A DNA stretch of 64,000 nucleotides. It comes from CAWCUK01 sp963798775. Its GTDB lineage: Bacteria > Bacteroidota > Ignavibacteria > Ignavibacteriales > Ignavibacteriaceae. Every line of letters starts with the position of its first letter. The stretch's first letter is position 1. The stretch lies in the NCBI GenBank assembly GCA_963798775.1, contig CAWCUK010000004.1:806001-870000 (forward strand), given 5' to 3'. Shown here one piece after another: positions 55,030 through 63,705 of the stretch. The translations under genes and the position numbers were made by a program. The notes under the pieces were generated by a model. It was not told where the DNA came from, searched no databases, and saw nothing but the letters and a program-made list of their open reading frames with translations.

Positions 55030-55334
55030 ATTTATTGAAGTATAAGTTGATTTAAATAAATAGTTTTTCTGCGTTATAAAAAATAAGTCTAAAAAATTCA
55101 GCTTTAAATTAATGATCTTCATAATGATGATAATCACATAAATGAAGACTGGAAAGATAAAAATATTAGACATAAAAAAAATTAAATTGTATAAATATTC
55201 TACTTAAACAATTATTTATAAGTTTTTTTGTTTCAATAGATTATAATACCCAAAACCTTACTTGACATTTTAGCTAATTTTTTGGAATTTCAATATACTT
55301 TTCCAAACATGATTCAATCTTAACAGGAGGTCCT
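55030..55334. other. Intergenic spacer, promoter region of a T9SS gene
   Basis: A 305-nt AT-rich stretch. The right part holds TTGACA near 55263 and, before the ATG, CAGGAGGTCCT as Shine-Dalgarno. The left part overlaps the rejected upstream codons of the MATE frame. No gene seen. A clear -7 element was not found. Confidence 0.5.
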
Positions 55335-56801
55335 ATGAAAATATCTCGTACTTTTTCTTTCTTTTTATTAGCACTTGTATTTTTTTTACCCAGCGTTCAT
55401 TCACAAACAATGGACGGAAACTGGAGTGTTGATTATGTAACTGATGATAATAGCACAAACGGCACCGGCTACAATACCCCTTCCATCGGTGTAGTAAATG
55501 AAAATACTTTTGTCGCTTTAGTGCAGAGAGAAGCTAATTCCTCTTATGAACCCACTTCTTTTTTAGTTGGATATACTAATGCTGATTCAGCTGTCGGAAG
55601 ACTAGGGACTTACGCATACGGGTCTTCAATTAGAGGTTATGAACAACAATGGACTAGTGGTTTTGATGCTGTAAACATGTATCAAGCTTTCGATATCGCG
55701 GTTACTCCTGATTCTTTAATCTATGTGGCGAATAATGATCCAAATAGAAATATTCTTGTATTCAAACTTTCTGCTGATTCTATTGTTTCCACAGATTATA
55801 GAATGTCTACCGGGACAGATTCTATTTGGGCGGTTGATGTTGATGCGCAAGGATATGTTTATGTTACAACTATCGCCGATTCCGGGACAGCCGGGAAGGT
55901 TTTAGTATTTAATGGTTTTGATCTTGATCCTAATTGGGCGTTACTTCATTCTTCAACTCCTGTAGCGTCCATCACCGTTCCGGATGCGGGACAATTAAGA
56001 GGCGTTGCCGTTAATTCCGCAGGAACTGCTTTATATGTTTCTAATTATGATGCTAAAAAGGTTTATTGCTACACAGGCGATCCTGTTTCAGGTTTCTCTT
56101 TAAATAATGGTTTTGATTTTACTTTTACGGATACAAAAATAGCCTCCGATTCTACCGAATTACTTCCCGGACCTTGGGGTTTAGGCTACATGAATGATAA
56201 AAATATTCTCTTTGTTGCTGCCGACGTAGATTTTCAGTTAACTGCAGGATATGAGTACGGTAAAATTTTCGCGTTAAATCCTAACAATGGTTCTATATTG
56301 GATACTATTGATGTAGCTGAATGGAACTATTCTGTGGATAGTACTTATTCTAATCACAGTACCGGCCATGCTTCCGGCTATACTTCTACTTACAATGTAG
56401 CTTTTGATAATAATTATAATTTATATTCACAATCTTATTACGGTTGGACTGTGGAGAAATGGATGTACGATGGAACTTTACCGACAATCGAATTAACAAT
56501 TACAGCCGTTGAAAAAGAAAATAATTTAGTTCCTTCTCAATTTTCTTTAGGCCAGAATTATCCGAATCCGTTTAACCCTGCTACGACTATTAATTTCTCG
56601 GTTGCTAAAAGTTCTAATATCAGCATGAAAATTTATTCTATTACAGGCCAATTAATCGGAACTTTAATTAATTCTAAAGATTATGCTCCGGGTAATTATA
56701 AACTTTCTTTCGACGCTTCAAAACTTGCTTCCGGAACTTATATATATGTTCTATCCGATGGAAGCAGGCAATTAACTAAAAAAATGATTCTGCTTAAATA
56801 A
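55335..56801 (+). CDS. T9SS-secreted beta-propeller protein
   Basis: A 488-residue protein: signal peptide (about residues 1-23), then NHL/beta-propeller-like segments (AFDIAVTPDSLIYVANND, GVAVNSAGTALYVSNYDAKKV, VDVDAQGYVYVTT), and a T9SS CTD (NYPNPFNPATTINF ... SGTYIYVLSDGSRQLTKKMILLK). It probably binds a surface or extracellular partner; enzymatic activity is not evident. A strong AGGAGG is present before the start, and a terminator follows at 56815. Confidence 0.88.
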   Translation: MKISRTFSFFLLALVFFLPSVHSQTMDGNWSVDYVTDDNSTNGTGYNTPSIGVVNENTFVALVQREANSSYEPTSFLVGYTNADSAVGRLGTYAYGSSIRGYEQQWTSGFDAVNMYQAFDIAVTPDSLIYVANNDPNRNILVFKLSADSIVSTDYRMSTGTDSIWAVDVDAQGYVYVTTIADSGTAGKVLVFNGFDLDPNWALLHSSTPVASITVPDAGQLRGVAVNSAGTALYVSNYDAKKVYCYTGDPVSGFSLNNGFDFTFTDTKIASDSTELLPGPWGLGYMNDKNILFVAADVDFQLTAGYEYGKIFALNPNNGSILDTIDVAEWNYSVDSTYSNHSTGHASGYTSTYNVAFDNNYNLYSQSYYGWTVEKWMYDGTLPTIELTITAVEKENNLVPSQFSLGQNYPNPFNPATTINFSVAKSSNISMKIYSITGQLIGTLINSKDYAPGNYKLSFDASKLASGTYIYVLSDGSRQLTKKMILLK

Positions 56802-56814
56802 TTAAATTTTATAG

Positions 56815-56837
56815 CGCCAGAATTAAGAACTCTGGCG
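56815..56837 (+). terminator. Terminator after the propeller T9SS gene
   Basis: CGCCAGA and TCTGGCG form a 7-bp stem around a 9-nt loop, followed by a T-run. It lies 13 nt past the stop codon. Confidence 0.88.
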
Positions 56838-56931
56838 TTTTTTTATTAATGCTTAAATATAAAAGGAGGTTAACAATTACAATAACTGCATTAATTTTAT
56901 TTTTCTAAAAAACTAATCAAGGGAAATAGCT

Positions 56932-58797
56932 ATGAAAAAAACATTAACAAAATTTTTCTTCGTTTTATTTGCTGTTTTTTTAGCAAATAATAGTTTTGCC
57001 CAAAGTTTTGTTCGAGTCGGTGAAGTTCATTTACCAAGTTTCGAAAACGGCGGTGTTGGTAATATGGTTGCCGGTGTTGACTTAGACGGCGACGGACAGC
57101 AGGAAATTTATGCCGTCAATAATGATGTATCTGATAATGGAAGTGAACTTATTCCTAAACTATATAAATATGAATTTAATTGGCATACAAATGTATGGGA
57201 TTCGGTTTGGTCAGCGACTTTAAACATTCCTTTGCAAAACACATGGCCGGCGTTAACATACGGTGATTGGGATAAAGACGGAAAGATGGAAATAATTTGG
57301 GGCCCTGTAAATAATACTAGCGCCGCAAATCCTACACCGCCGCGTATTGTTGTTTTTGAAGCTAAAGGTGACGGCAGTGATGTAATGGGTGTCCCGGATC
57401 CTATTAATGCCGGAAATTACCTGCCAAACGCACAGTGGGATTTAGGTGTTGCTTCAATGGGTAATCTACGTCCAATTAAAATGGTTTTAACTGATATTGA
57501 TAATGATAATCAAAATGAATTGGTTTTTGCTACCAGAGCGGGAGATTATTCTTTCGGAGTAGTTTCTGTTACAGATATTCCGGATAACGGTGACGGATCG
57601 GAAATTTGGAATTTAGAATTTTCCGGTGCTACAGGTACAATGTATGATATGGCTGTAGTTGATAGTACCGCTTATTTAATTCAATCTAACGGAGATGTAA
57701 TACCTGTTACTTATGAGAACGGTTCATATACTGTTCAGCCTGCGGTACCGGGGGCTGCAGGTGGTGGTTCATGGTGGTCTGCTTGCGTTGTGGATTTAAA
57801 CAAAGATAATTCTAAAGAAATTGTTGTTGCCAGCTGGGATGCAGCTGATCAGCATGTATATCTATTAAATGTAGACGGTGCTTCCGTTATTTCTACTCCT
57901 ATTGCTGATTTATCGGGATTGCTTGGATCAGCAGGTAGAATTTATGGCGGTTCTGCCGGTGATTTAGATGATGACGGGAATTTAGATTTTGTTTTCGGAA
58001 GCCGTGACGCTTCTCCGAATGCCGCTATAGTTAGAGTTTCCTATAACGGCGGCCAAATTGATCAAGAAGCTAGTTATTCAAGTGCTATTATCGATCAAGG
58101 ATTTGGTAACGGCGGACGCTGGATGCATATTGCTATAGCAAATGTAGATGCAGATCCGGCTAATGAAGTTGTTTATGGAGATGGTTTTCAAGATACAAAA
58201 CAACCTTTGGTTATAATTGATCCTACCGGCAATCTTCCTGTTGAATTAGCTACATTCTCCGCAGCTTCAATCGGCGGAAAAGTTGTATTAAATTGGCAAA
58301 CCGCTACCGAAAAAAATAACGGCAGTTTTGAAGTTGAAAGAAAAGCCAATGACGGAAAATGGAGTACTATAGGACGTGTTCAGGGAAACGGTACTACTAC
58401 AGAATCACATAATTATTCTTATACAGATGAAAAACCTGTTGACGGAATAAATTATTATCGTTTGAAACAAGTAGATTTCGACGGTACTTTTGATTATTCT
58501 AATGAGGTAGAAGTAGACCTAACTTCTCCAAAAGAATACAGTCTAAAACAAAATTATCCTAATCCATTCAACCCATCTACTACAATTAATTTCTCTATCG
58601 CAAAAGAAACTAATGTTACTTTAAAGATATTTAATTTAGTAGGTGAAGAAGTTGCCACTTTGATTAATAACGAAGTTAGAAACGCCGGTTCTTATGATAT
58701 TCGTTTTAACGCATCTAATCTTGCGAGCGGAACTTATATTTACAGATTGCAGGCAGGCAACTTTGTTATGTCTAAGAAGATGATTTTAATGAAGTAA
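56932..58797 (+). CDS. T9SS-secreted FG-GAP/VCBS repeat protein
   Basis: The 621-residue protein has a signal peptide (about residues 1-23), then FG-GAP/VCBS-type calcium-binding loops (GVDLDGDGQQEIY, GDWDKDGKMEII, DIDNDNQNELVF, DLDDDGNLDFVFGS), a fibronectin-like ATFSAASIGGKVVLNWQTATEKNNGSFEVERK segment (about 440-520) and a T9SS CTD (NYPNPFNPSTTINFSI ... GNFVMSKKMILMK). The repeated DxDxDG loops suggest a beta-propeller that binds calcium, probably on the surface. It follows another T9SS protein, but has its own Shine-Dalgarno (CAAGGGA). Confidence 0.9.
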   Translation: MKKTLTKFFFVLFAVFLANNSFAQSFVRVGEVHLPSFENGGVGNMVAGVDLDGDGQQEIYAVNNDVSDNGSELIPKLYKYEFNWHTNVWDSVWSATLNIPLQNTWPALTYGDWDKDGKMEIIWGPVNNTSAANPTPPRIVVFEAKGDGSDVMGVPDPINAGNYLPNAQWDLGVASMGNLRPIKMVLTDIDNDNQNELVFATRAGDYSFGVVSVTDIPDNGDGSEIWNLEFSGATGTMYDMAVVDSTAYLIQSNGDVIPVTYENGSYTVQPAVPGAAGGGSWWSACVVDLNKDNSKEIVVASWDAADQHVYLLNVDGASVISTPIADLSGLLGSAGRIYGGSAGDLDDDGNLDFVFGSRDASPNAAIVRVSYNGGQIDQEASYSSAIIDQGFGNGGRWMHIAIANVDADPANEVVYGDGFQDTKQPLVIIDPTGNLPVELATFSAASIGGKVVLNWQTATEKNNGSFEVERKANDGKWSTIGRVQGNGTTTESHNYSYTDEKPVDGINYYRLKQVDFDGTFDYSNEVEVDLTSPKEYSLKQNYPNPFNPSTTINFSIAKETNVTLKIFNLVGEEVATLINNEVRNAGSYDIRFNASNLASGTYIYRLQAGNFVMSKKMILMK

Positions 58798-58824
58798 TTT
58801 TATTTAATTATTTTCTACATATTA

Positions 58825-58851
58825 AAGCCGGACTGAAAATACGTCCGGCTT
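58825..58851 (+). terminator. Terminator after the FG-GAP T9SS gene
   Basis: AAGCCGGAC and GTCCGGCTT form a 9-bp stem with a 9-nt loop, followed by TTTTT on the plus strand. It also borders the convergent lipoprotein gene. Confidence 0.88.
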
Positions 58852-58853
58852 TT

Positions 58854-59519
58854 TTAATTTAAATTATATGAAGTTAAAGTTTCTCTGAATATTATTTTAT
58901 TATTCTTTTTTGTAATCCAGCCTGCGTAACCGATATTTACGGAATATAACAACTGAATCTCTTCCCCGTTTTTATTTTCGGTACTGAAAACGATACAATA
59001 AATTGTTCGACCGCTTTTCATTCTAATCGGCTTATATAATTCTGTACAAGTCCATTTCCATACATCATCTTCTGAATAAGAATGAGAAACACTGTCATAT
59101 ACATATCTTTTTTCATTAAACGTATCGCCGATATAAACAGGATATTTTCCCCACATTTTTGCGGCGTTTAATGTATCGGAGTTATTTACTTCTCCATAAT
59201 GCCAAAGCCCGTCATCTTCCAACCGAACAAAATTTTCTCGTAGCAAAACAGAATCTCTGAAGACATCCCAGGAATATACTTCCTTCCCATCAGCAATTTT
59301 TTCCATAAATTGCTTTGCGGTAATTTTTATATTTATTGTAGTATCAACAATAGCTAAAGAATCTATAAAAGTTGAATCGACGTAATGCCATTCATTTCCT
59401 ACTGTCAGAGGTTGGATATTTCCTTTTTCTTCTGGCGGATTAACCGCTTCATCCTTTTTACAACCGAAAAGAATAAAAAATATTATAATTGAAAAGAAGT
59501 AAAGAATATTTGTTCGCAA
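58854..59519 (-). CDS. Hypothetical lipoprotein
   Basis: A 221-residue protein with lipobox LFGC (Cys20) and a small beta-rich domain. It contains GNEWHYVDSTF and KRYVYDSVSHSYS segments, a pattern frequent in Ignavibacteria hypothetical lipoproteins. It is 26 nt downstream of the cytochrome-like lipoprotein gene, and probably co-transcribed with it. Function unknown. Confidence 0.7.
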   Translation of the reverse strand: MRTNILYFFSIIIFFILFGCKKDEAVNPPEEKGNIQPLTVGNEWHYVDSTFIDSLAIVDTTINIKITAKQFMEKIADGKEVYSWDVFRDSVLLRENFVRLEDDGLWHYGEVNNSDTLNAAKMWGKYPVYIGDTFNEKRYVYDSVSHSYSEDDVWKWTCTELYKPIRMKSGRTIYCIVFSTENKNGEEIQLLYSVNIGYAGWITKKNNKIIFRETLTSYNLN

Positions 59520-59545
59520 TTGGCCCTCAAAATTTATTATAATGA

Positions 59546-59953
59546 TTAATTATTTTTCGCGCCTTCTGCGATCCATGTTTTTATTCCATTTATCTGGTTT
59601 GTTGTAAGAGGCGGATAACCTGCGGGCGGCATTGGTGTTGTTGCCGACAAACCTTCAATTGACCATACTAGTTTACTATTTTGTGGTTCTCCCGGGAAAA
59701 CAATCGAGGCATCCGCTGTTACGTTAGACCATGATGTTAAACTTAAGCCGCCGGCTCTATGACTATCATCATGACAAGCAGAGCTGGAACATTTAACATT
59801 AAATATTGGCTGGATATATTCCTGGTAGCTTACGTTTTTATCGGGAATAACTTTCTGATCTAGATCCTGCGCGGTAATTGTATCTTTACAACCGGAATAA
59901 AAAATTACTAACGCGAATATTATAAGGAATAAAATTGGGGCAATGTTCTTCAT
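59546..59953 (-). CDS. Cytochrome c-type lipoprotein with unusual heme motif
   Basis: The 135-residue protein has a lipobox (YSGC, Cys22), then YIQPIFNVKCSSSACHDD. The C-x4-C-H pair (Cys55, Cys60, His61) is a heme c motif of the kind seen in planctomycete-type (PSCyt1) cytochromes. A methionine ligand is probably in TTPMPPAG (near residue 105). It probably carries electrons at the outer or periplasmic membrane. Its partner gene is the lipoprotein at 58854. The promoter candidate at 59979 fits the local pattern. Confidence 0.8.
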   Translation of the reverse strand: MKNIAPILFLIIFALVIFYSGCKDTITAQDLDQKVIPDKNVSYQEYIQPIFNVKCSSSACHDDSHRAGGLSLTSWSNVTADASIVFPGEPQNSKLVWSIEGLSATTPMPPAGYPPLTTNQINGIKTWIAEGAKNN

Positions 59954-59978
59954 AATTACTCATTTGTTTAATACTCTC

Positions 59979-60009
59979 CTAAAATAAAGGCATAAATTAT
60001 ATTATGCAA
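59979..60009 (-). promoter_or_regulatory. Promoter candidate of the cytochrome-lipoprotein operon
   Basis: On the minus strand, TTG (plus 60007-60009) is followed after exactly 20 nt by TATTTTAG (plus 59979-59986), one mismatch from TAnnTTTG. It is about 26 nt upstream of the start at 59953, leaving room for a short 5' UTR. Confidence 0.45.
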
Positions 60010-60029
60010 TGTAAATTAACTTTGAAAGG

Positions 60030-60060
60030 TTGACTAACATCCCAAACTTATATATTTTTG
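60030..60060 (+). promoter_or_regulatory. Promoter of tRNA-Ala, TTG-N20-TATTTTTG
   Basis: TTG (60030-60032) and TATTTTTG (60053-60060) are spaced by exactly 20 nt, matching the Bacteroidota-type -33/-7 pair perfectly. The tRNA begins 16 nt downstream, so the transcript would start just before it. Confidence 0.65.
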
Positions 60061-60075
60061 CTGGACAATTTTTTT

Positions 60076-60148
<73 letters not shown>

Positions 60149-60213
60149 CTACTTTTCTTTGGTTATTGATCACCTTCTAAGAAATAAGTCCTACCAATCA
60201 TATTTCTTAATTT

Positions 60214-60256
60214 GAATGCGCTCTGAATAGGCTCTGAATGCGCTTTGAATGCGCAC
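60214..60256 (+). repeat. Tandem 11-bp repeats
   Basis: Four near-copies of the unit GAATGCGCTCT are in tandem: GAATGCGCTCT, GAATAGGCTCT, GAATGCGCTTT and a partial GAATGCGCAC. The 11-bp unit is close to one helical turn. It is 65 nt downstream of tRNA-Ala and no gene covers it. It could be replication slippage or a phased protein-binding array. Confidence 0.6.
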
Positions 60257-60604
60257 TAATTTCATATTAAAAGGCTTTTAAAATCGATATAAAACCACTC
60301 TCTAACTAATCTTTTTCCCTTTTAGCATCGTCGTTATGTATGTATATCTTTAAATTAAATTCCATCATCTGAAACAATAAATGTCAATAGAAAATTCAAC
60401 AATTTAAGCATTTAAAGCCATTCACTTCCCATGGGATTGGTTGGATAAGGTTGTATAAATTTTTCGACAAAATATTTTATTTATATTTCGCTGCGAATTT
60501 TTAATCGCACGATACTCACTATTTAACAGCCGCTTTAATTTCTCCTTTCAAAATTATTTACTATTTTTATAGAAACTCATCTCATAAAAATTACGGTTGT
60601 TGAA
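60257..60604. other. Intergenic region after tRNA-Ala, no gene seen
   Basis: AT-rich sequence downstream of the tandem repeat and upstream of the Asp-box protein. It contains short frames only. I see no convincing promoter pair; the gene at 60605 has only a weak Shine-Dalgarno. Integration after tRNA genes is common, but no att-like duplication of the tRNA end was found. Confidence 0.45.
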
Positions 60605-62245
60605 ATGCATCATAGAATTTATTCATTTATAAACAGTATACTTTTTATTTTATTTCTAACTGCAAATCTTTCTTATTCCCAAAGCATACCTCAAAATTCC
60701 TATTCCGGAATGAAGTGGCGTTTAATCGGGCCGTATAGAGGCGGTTGGGGAACCGTTGCGGAAGGAATCCCTAATCAGCCGAATACTTTTTATTTCGGCG
60801 GCGCGGGAGGCGGAGTATGGAAAACTACAGATGCCGGAAGAACATGGGAACCAAAGATGCAAAATGAATCAGCATCAGCGGTTGGAGCTCTGGCAATTTC
60901 TCCTTCCAATCCTAAAATAATTTATGTAGGTACAGGGCAGGTTGCTCCGCGATATGATATTTTAGACGGTGACGGAGTTTTTAAATCGACAGACGCTGGT
61001 GAGACCTGGGAAAATATCGGGCTGAAGGAAACAAAATATATTGGAGATATAATAGTTTCTCCCGATGATCCGAATAAAGTTATAGTCGCGGCACTCGGGC
61101 ATGTTTTCGGAAGTAACAAAGAGCGCGGAATTTATGTTACAGAAGACGGAGGAAAAAATTGGAAGAATACTCTTTTTGTAAATGATACAACCGGCGGAGT
61201 CGATTTAGCTTTTGATATTTCAAAACCAAATATAATTTACGCCGCATTATGGCAAATAAGATATTATCCCTGGCTTGATTATTATCTACCCGGAACGGGA
61301 AACGGCTCGGGTATTTATAAAAGTGAGGACGGCGGTTTTAATTGGACCAAAATTACAGGCAATGGTTTACCGGAAGCTCCTCTTGGAAGAATCGGTTTAG
61401 CCGTGGGACAAAATTCCGGCGGCAATAAAGTTTACGCGGCAATCAGCGCCGATGGGAAAAAAAGCGGATTTTACGCTTCCTCGGACGGCGGCAAAAATTG
61501 GAAGCTCTTAAATAGCGATGATGAATTAACAAGTTCCTATTTCGACCGTGTTACAGTTGATCCGACAAATGATTCAACCGTTTTTGTTATGGGGCGATCT
61601 ATCCATAAATCAACTGACGGCGGAAAAACTTTTACAATATTTAAAGGTTCGCCGGGCGGAGATGATTATCATTTCATGTGGATAAATCCTAAATATCCGG
61701 ATCATATGATAACAGCTTCTGATCAAGGAACTGTTGTTTCGGTTAACGGCGGAGGAAGCTGGTCAAGCTGGTATAATCAGCCAACCGGTCAGTTTTATCA
61801 TCTCGCGGCTGATGATAGATTTCCATACAGAATTTACAGCGGACAGCAGGATAATGGAACAGTAGAGATTATGAGTCAAGGCCCATACGGAGTTATAGAA
61901 TTAAGAGACTGGCATCCTGTAGGAGCTGATGAAAGAGATTATGATATTCCAAGCCCGGTAAATCCGGATATTGTTTTCGGAAGCGGACTCGGCGGAAGCC
62001 TGCATCGTTTTGATGAAGTTACAAGGCAATCGATGGATGTTTCTCCATGGCCTCAATCCAGTTACGCGGCTAAACCGAATACAGTTAAATACCGTTATTC
62101 ATGGATTACACCGATAGAATTTTCCCACATTGGAAATCATGCCTTATATATGGGTTCACAATTTTTATTTAGATCTACAGACAACGGAAATAATTGGGAT
62201 GTTATTAGTCCCGATTTAAGTCGTAAAAAAGAAAATATGCAATAA
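60605..62245 (+). CDS. Asp-box (BNR/VPS10-like) exported protein, N-terminal part (frameshifted)
   Basis: A signal peptide (about residues 1-26) precedes a chain of sialidase-type Asp-boxes in beta-propeller units: TTDAGRTWEP, STDAGETWENIG, TEDGGKNWKN, SEDGGFNWTKI, SSDGGKNWKLL and STDGGKTFTIF. The layout resembles VPS10/sortilin-like BNR proteins often annotated as glycosyl hydrolases; the catalytic set of true sialidases is not seen, so binding is as likely as hydrolysis. The frame breaks after SRKKENM at about 62240. Dropping one base, or one A from the run at 62225-62230, continues into the next frame. The full protein would be about 1010 residues. It has no T9SS CTD. Confidence 0.85.
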   Translation: MHHRIYSFINSILFILFLTANLSYSQSIPQNSYSGMKWRLIGPYRGGWGTVAEGIPNQPNTFYFGGAGGGVWKTTDAGRTWEPKMQNESASAVGALAISPSNPKIIYVGTGQVAPRYDILDGDGVFKSTDAGETWENIGLKETKYIGDIIVSPDDPNKVIVAALGHVFGSNKERGIYVTEDGGKNWKNTLFVNDTTGGVDLAFDISKPNIIYAALWQIRYYPWLDYYLPGTGNGSGIYKSEDGGFNWTKITGNGLPEAPLGRIGLAVGQNSGGNKVYAAISADGKKSGFYASSDGGKNWKLLNSDDELTSSYFDRVTVDPTNDSTVFVMGRSIHKSTDGGKTFTIFKGSPGGDDYHFMWINPKYPDHMITASDQGTVVSVNGGGSWSSWYNQPTGQFYHLAADDRFPYRIYSGQQDNGTVEIMSQGPYGVIELRDWHPVGADERDYDIPSPVNPDIVFGSGLGGSLHRFDEVTRQSMDVSPWPQSSYAAKPNTVKYRYSWITPIEFSHIGNHALYMGSQFLFRSTDNGNNWDVISPDLSRKKENMQ

Positions 62246-62360
62246 AGATTTTAAAGGTTTAGATTTTGAAGGCGCGGCGGATGCCGGATACGGAGTAATC
62301 TGGAATATTGCTCCTTCACCTATTGATGAAAATGTAATTTGGGTAGGAACCGATGACGGA

Positions 62361-63635
62361 TTGATTCAATTAACCACCGACAGCGGAAAGGATTGGAATA
62401 ATGTTACACCGCCCGAAGTTCCTTTATGGTCACGAATAGATAAAATTTCCCCTTCCCCTTTTGATGTTCATTCCGCGTACGCCGCGGTTAATACCCGAAG
62501 AATAGATAAATTTTCACCATTAATTTTTAAAACAACGGATGACGGAAAAACATGGGAAAAAATTATAAAAGGACTTCCTGAAGATGAGTATATAAACGCG
62601 GTTGTAACAGACAGTGTAAAAAAAGGTTTACTTTTTGCCGGCACAAATAAAAGCATTTATGTTTCATTTAATGACGGAGAAAATTGGCAGCCGCTTAAAC
62701 TAAATTTTCCTACTACTTCAGTACGTGATTTACTTGTGCATCATGGTGATTTAATAGCCGCGACACAAGGACGCGGTATCTGGATACTTGATGACCTTTC
62801 TCCCTTAAGGCAGATATCAAAAGAAAATTTAGAAAAGAATGTTTTTCTCTTTAAACCTTCAGATGTTTATAGATTACGTGGAAATGAAAATCATGATACA
62901 CCGTGGCCACCGTCTACTCCGCTGGGCCAAAATCCTCCGAACGGCGCGATTATAGATTACTGGCTTAAAGACAGCGTAAATAATTTTACTTTATCCATTT
63001 ATGATGATAATAATAACTTGATCAGAACTTTTTCCAGCAGCGATAAACCCGAAAACTTACCGGCAACACGGTATTTTGATAAAAAATGGCTCGGAAACAG
63101 CCAGATAATTTCGAACAAAAACGGAATGCACATGTTTGTGTGGGATTTAAGATATGAAAGGCCGAAAGCAATAAATTATAGTTATTCAATTGCGGCAGTA
63201 TGGACTTTAGGTACGCCAGTAGTACCAATGGGGCCGCTCGTTCTTCCGGGAAAATATAAAGCAGTCCTTTCAGTTGACGGGAAAGAATACTCAAATAATT
63301 TTGAAGTAAAATTAGATCCGAGAATTAAAGTAAGCGAAGCGGCATTAAAGGAGCAGCTGGAATTCGCTAAAAAAGTTTCTTCCACTTTAAATAATTCTGT
63401 TTCTTTGTTTAATGAAATTGATAAAGAAATAAAAAACGGCCAAGGAAATATTTCAGAGGAAAAGAAAGATTCACTTTCACAACTAAAATCAAAAGCGGCG
63501 AATTTATGCGGTGCGCTTGCCGGATTTGCGGCTTCAGTGCAAACAGCCGACGCGGCTCCTACGCAAGGGCAAAAAGAGTTGTTTAAAGATTATCAAAAAC
63601 AATTAGAAGCGTTAAAAACAAAATATAAACATTAA
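62361..63635 (+). CDS. Asp-box exported protein, C-terminal part
   Basis: Continuation of the gene at 60605 in the next frame; coding really begins near 62241 (NKDFKGLDFEGAADAGYG). It includes further Asp-boxes (TTDSGKDWNNVT, TTDDGKTWEKI, SFNDGENWQPL), the RGIWILDDLSPLRQI motif typical of this family, and a C-terminal beta-sandwich-like part (KYKAVLSVDGKEYSNNFEVK) ending in a helical tail. A terminator follows at 63652. Confidence 0.85.
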   Translation: MIQLTTDSGKDWNNVTPPEVPLWSRIDKISPSPFDVHSAYAAVNTRRIDKFSPLIFKTTDDGKTWEKIIKGLPEDEYINAVVTDSVKKGLLFAGTNKSIYVSFNDGENWQPLKLNFPTTSVRDLLVHHGDLIAATQGRGIWILDDLSPLRQISKENLEKNVFLFKPSDVYRLRGNENHDTPWPPSTPLGQNPPNGAIIDYWLKDSVNNFTLSIYDDNNNLIRTFSSSDKPENLPATRYFDKKWLGNSQIISNKNGMHMFVWDLRYERPKAINYSYSIAAVWTLGTPVVPMGPLVLPGKYKAVLSVDGKEYSNNFEVKLDPRIKVSEAALKEQLEFAKKVSSTLNNSVSLFNEIDKEIKNGQGNISEEKKDSLSQLKSKAANLCGALAGFAASVQTADAAPTQGQKELFKDYQKQLEALKTKYKH

Positions 63636-63651
63636 GAATTTACTTATTAAG

Positions 63652-63675
63652 CGGCGATTCTTTATTGAGTCGCCG
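63652..63675 (+). terminator. Terminator after the Asp-box gene
   Basis: CGGCGATTC and GAGTCGCCG pair over 9 bp with one G-U pair and a 6-nt loop, followed by TTATTCTTTATT. It lies 16 nt past the stop codon and before a convergent partial gene. Confidence 0.8.
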
Positions 63676-63705
63676 TTATTCTTTATTCTCAAAAACATTT
63701 CTATT

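Noticed and set aside
60214..60256. CRISPR array
   Set aside because: Repeat unit of 11 bp with no spacers and no cas genes in the window.
60149..60604. Integrated element after tRNA-Ala
   Set aside because: No integrase, no direct repeat of the tRNA 3' end, and the flanking genes look chromosomal.
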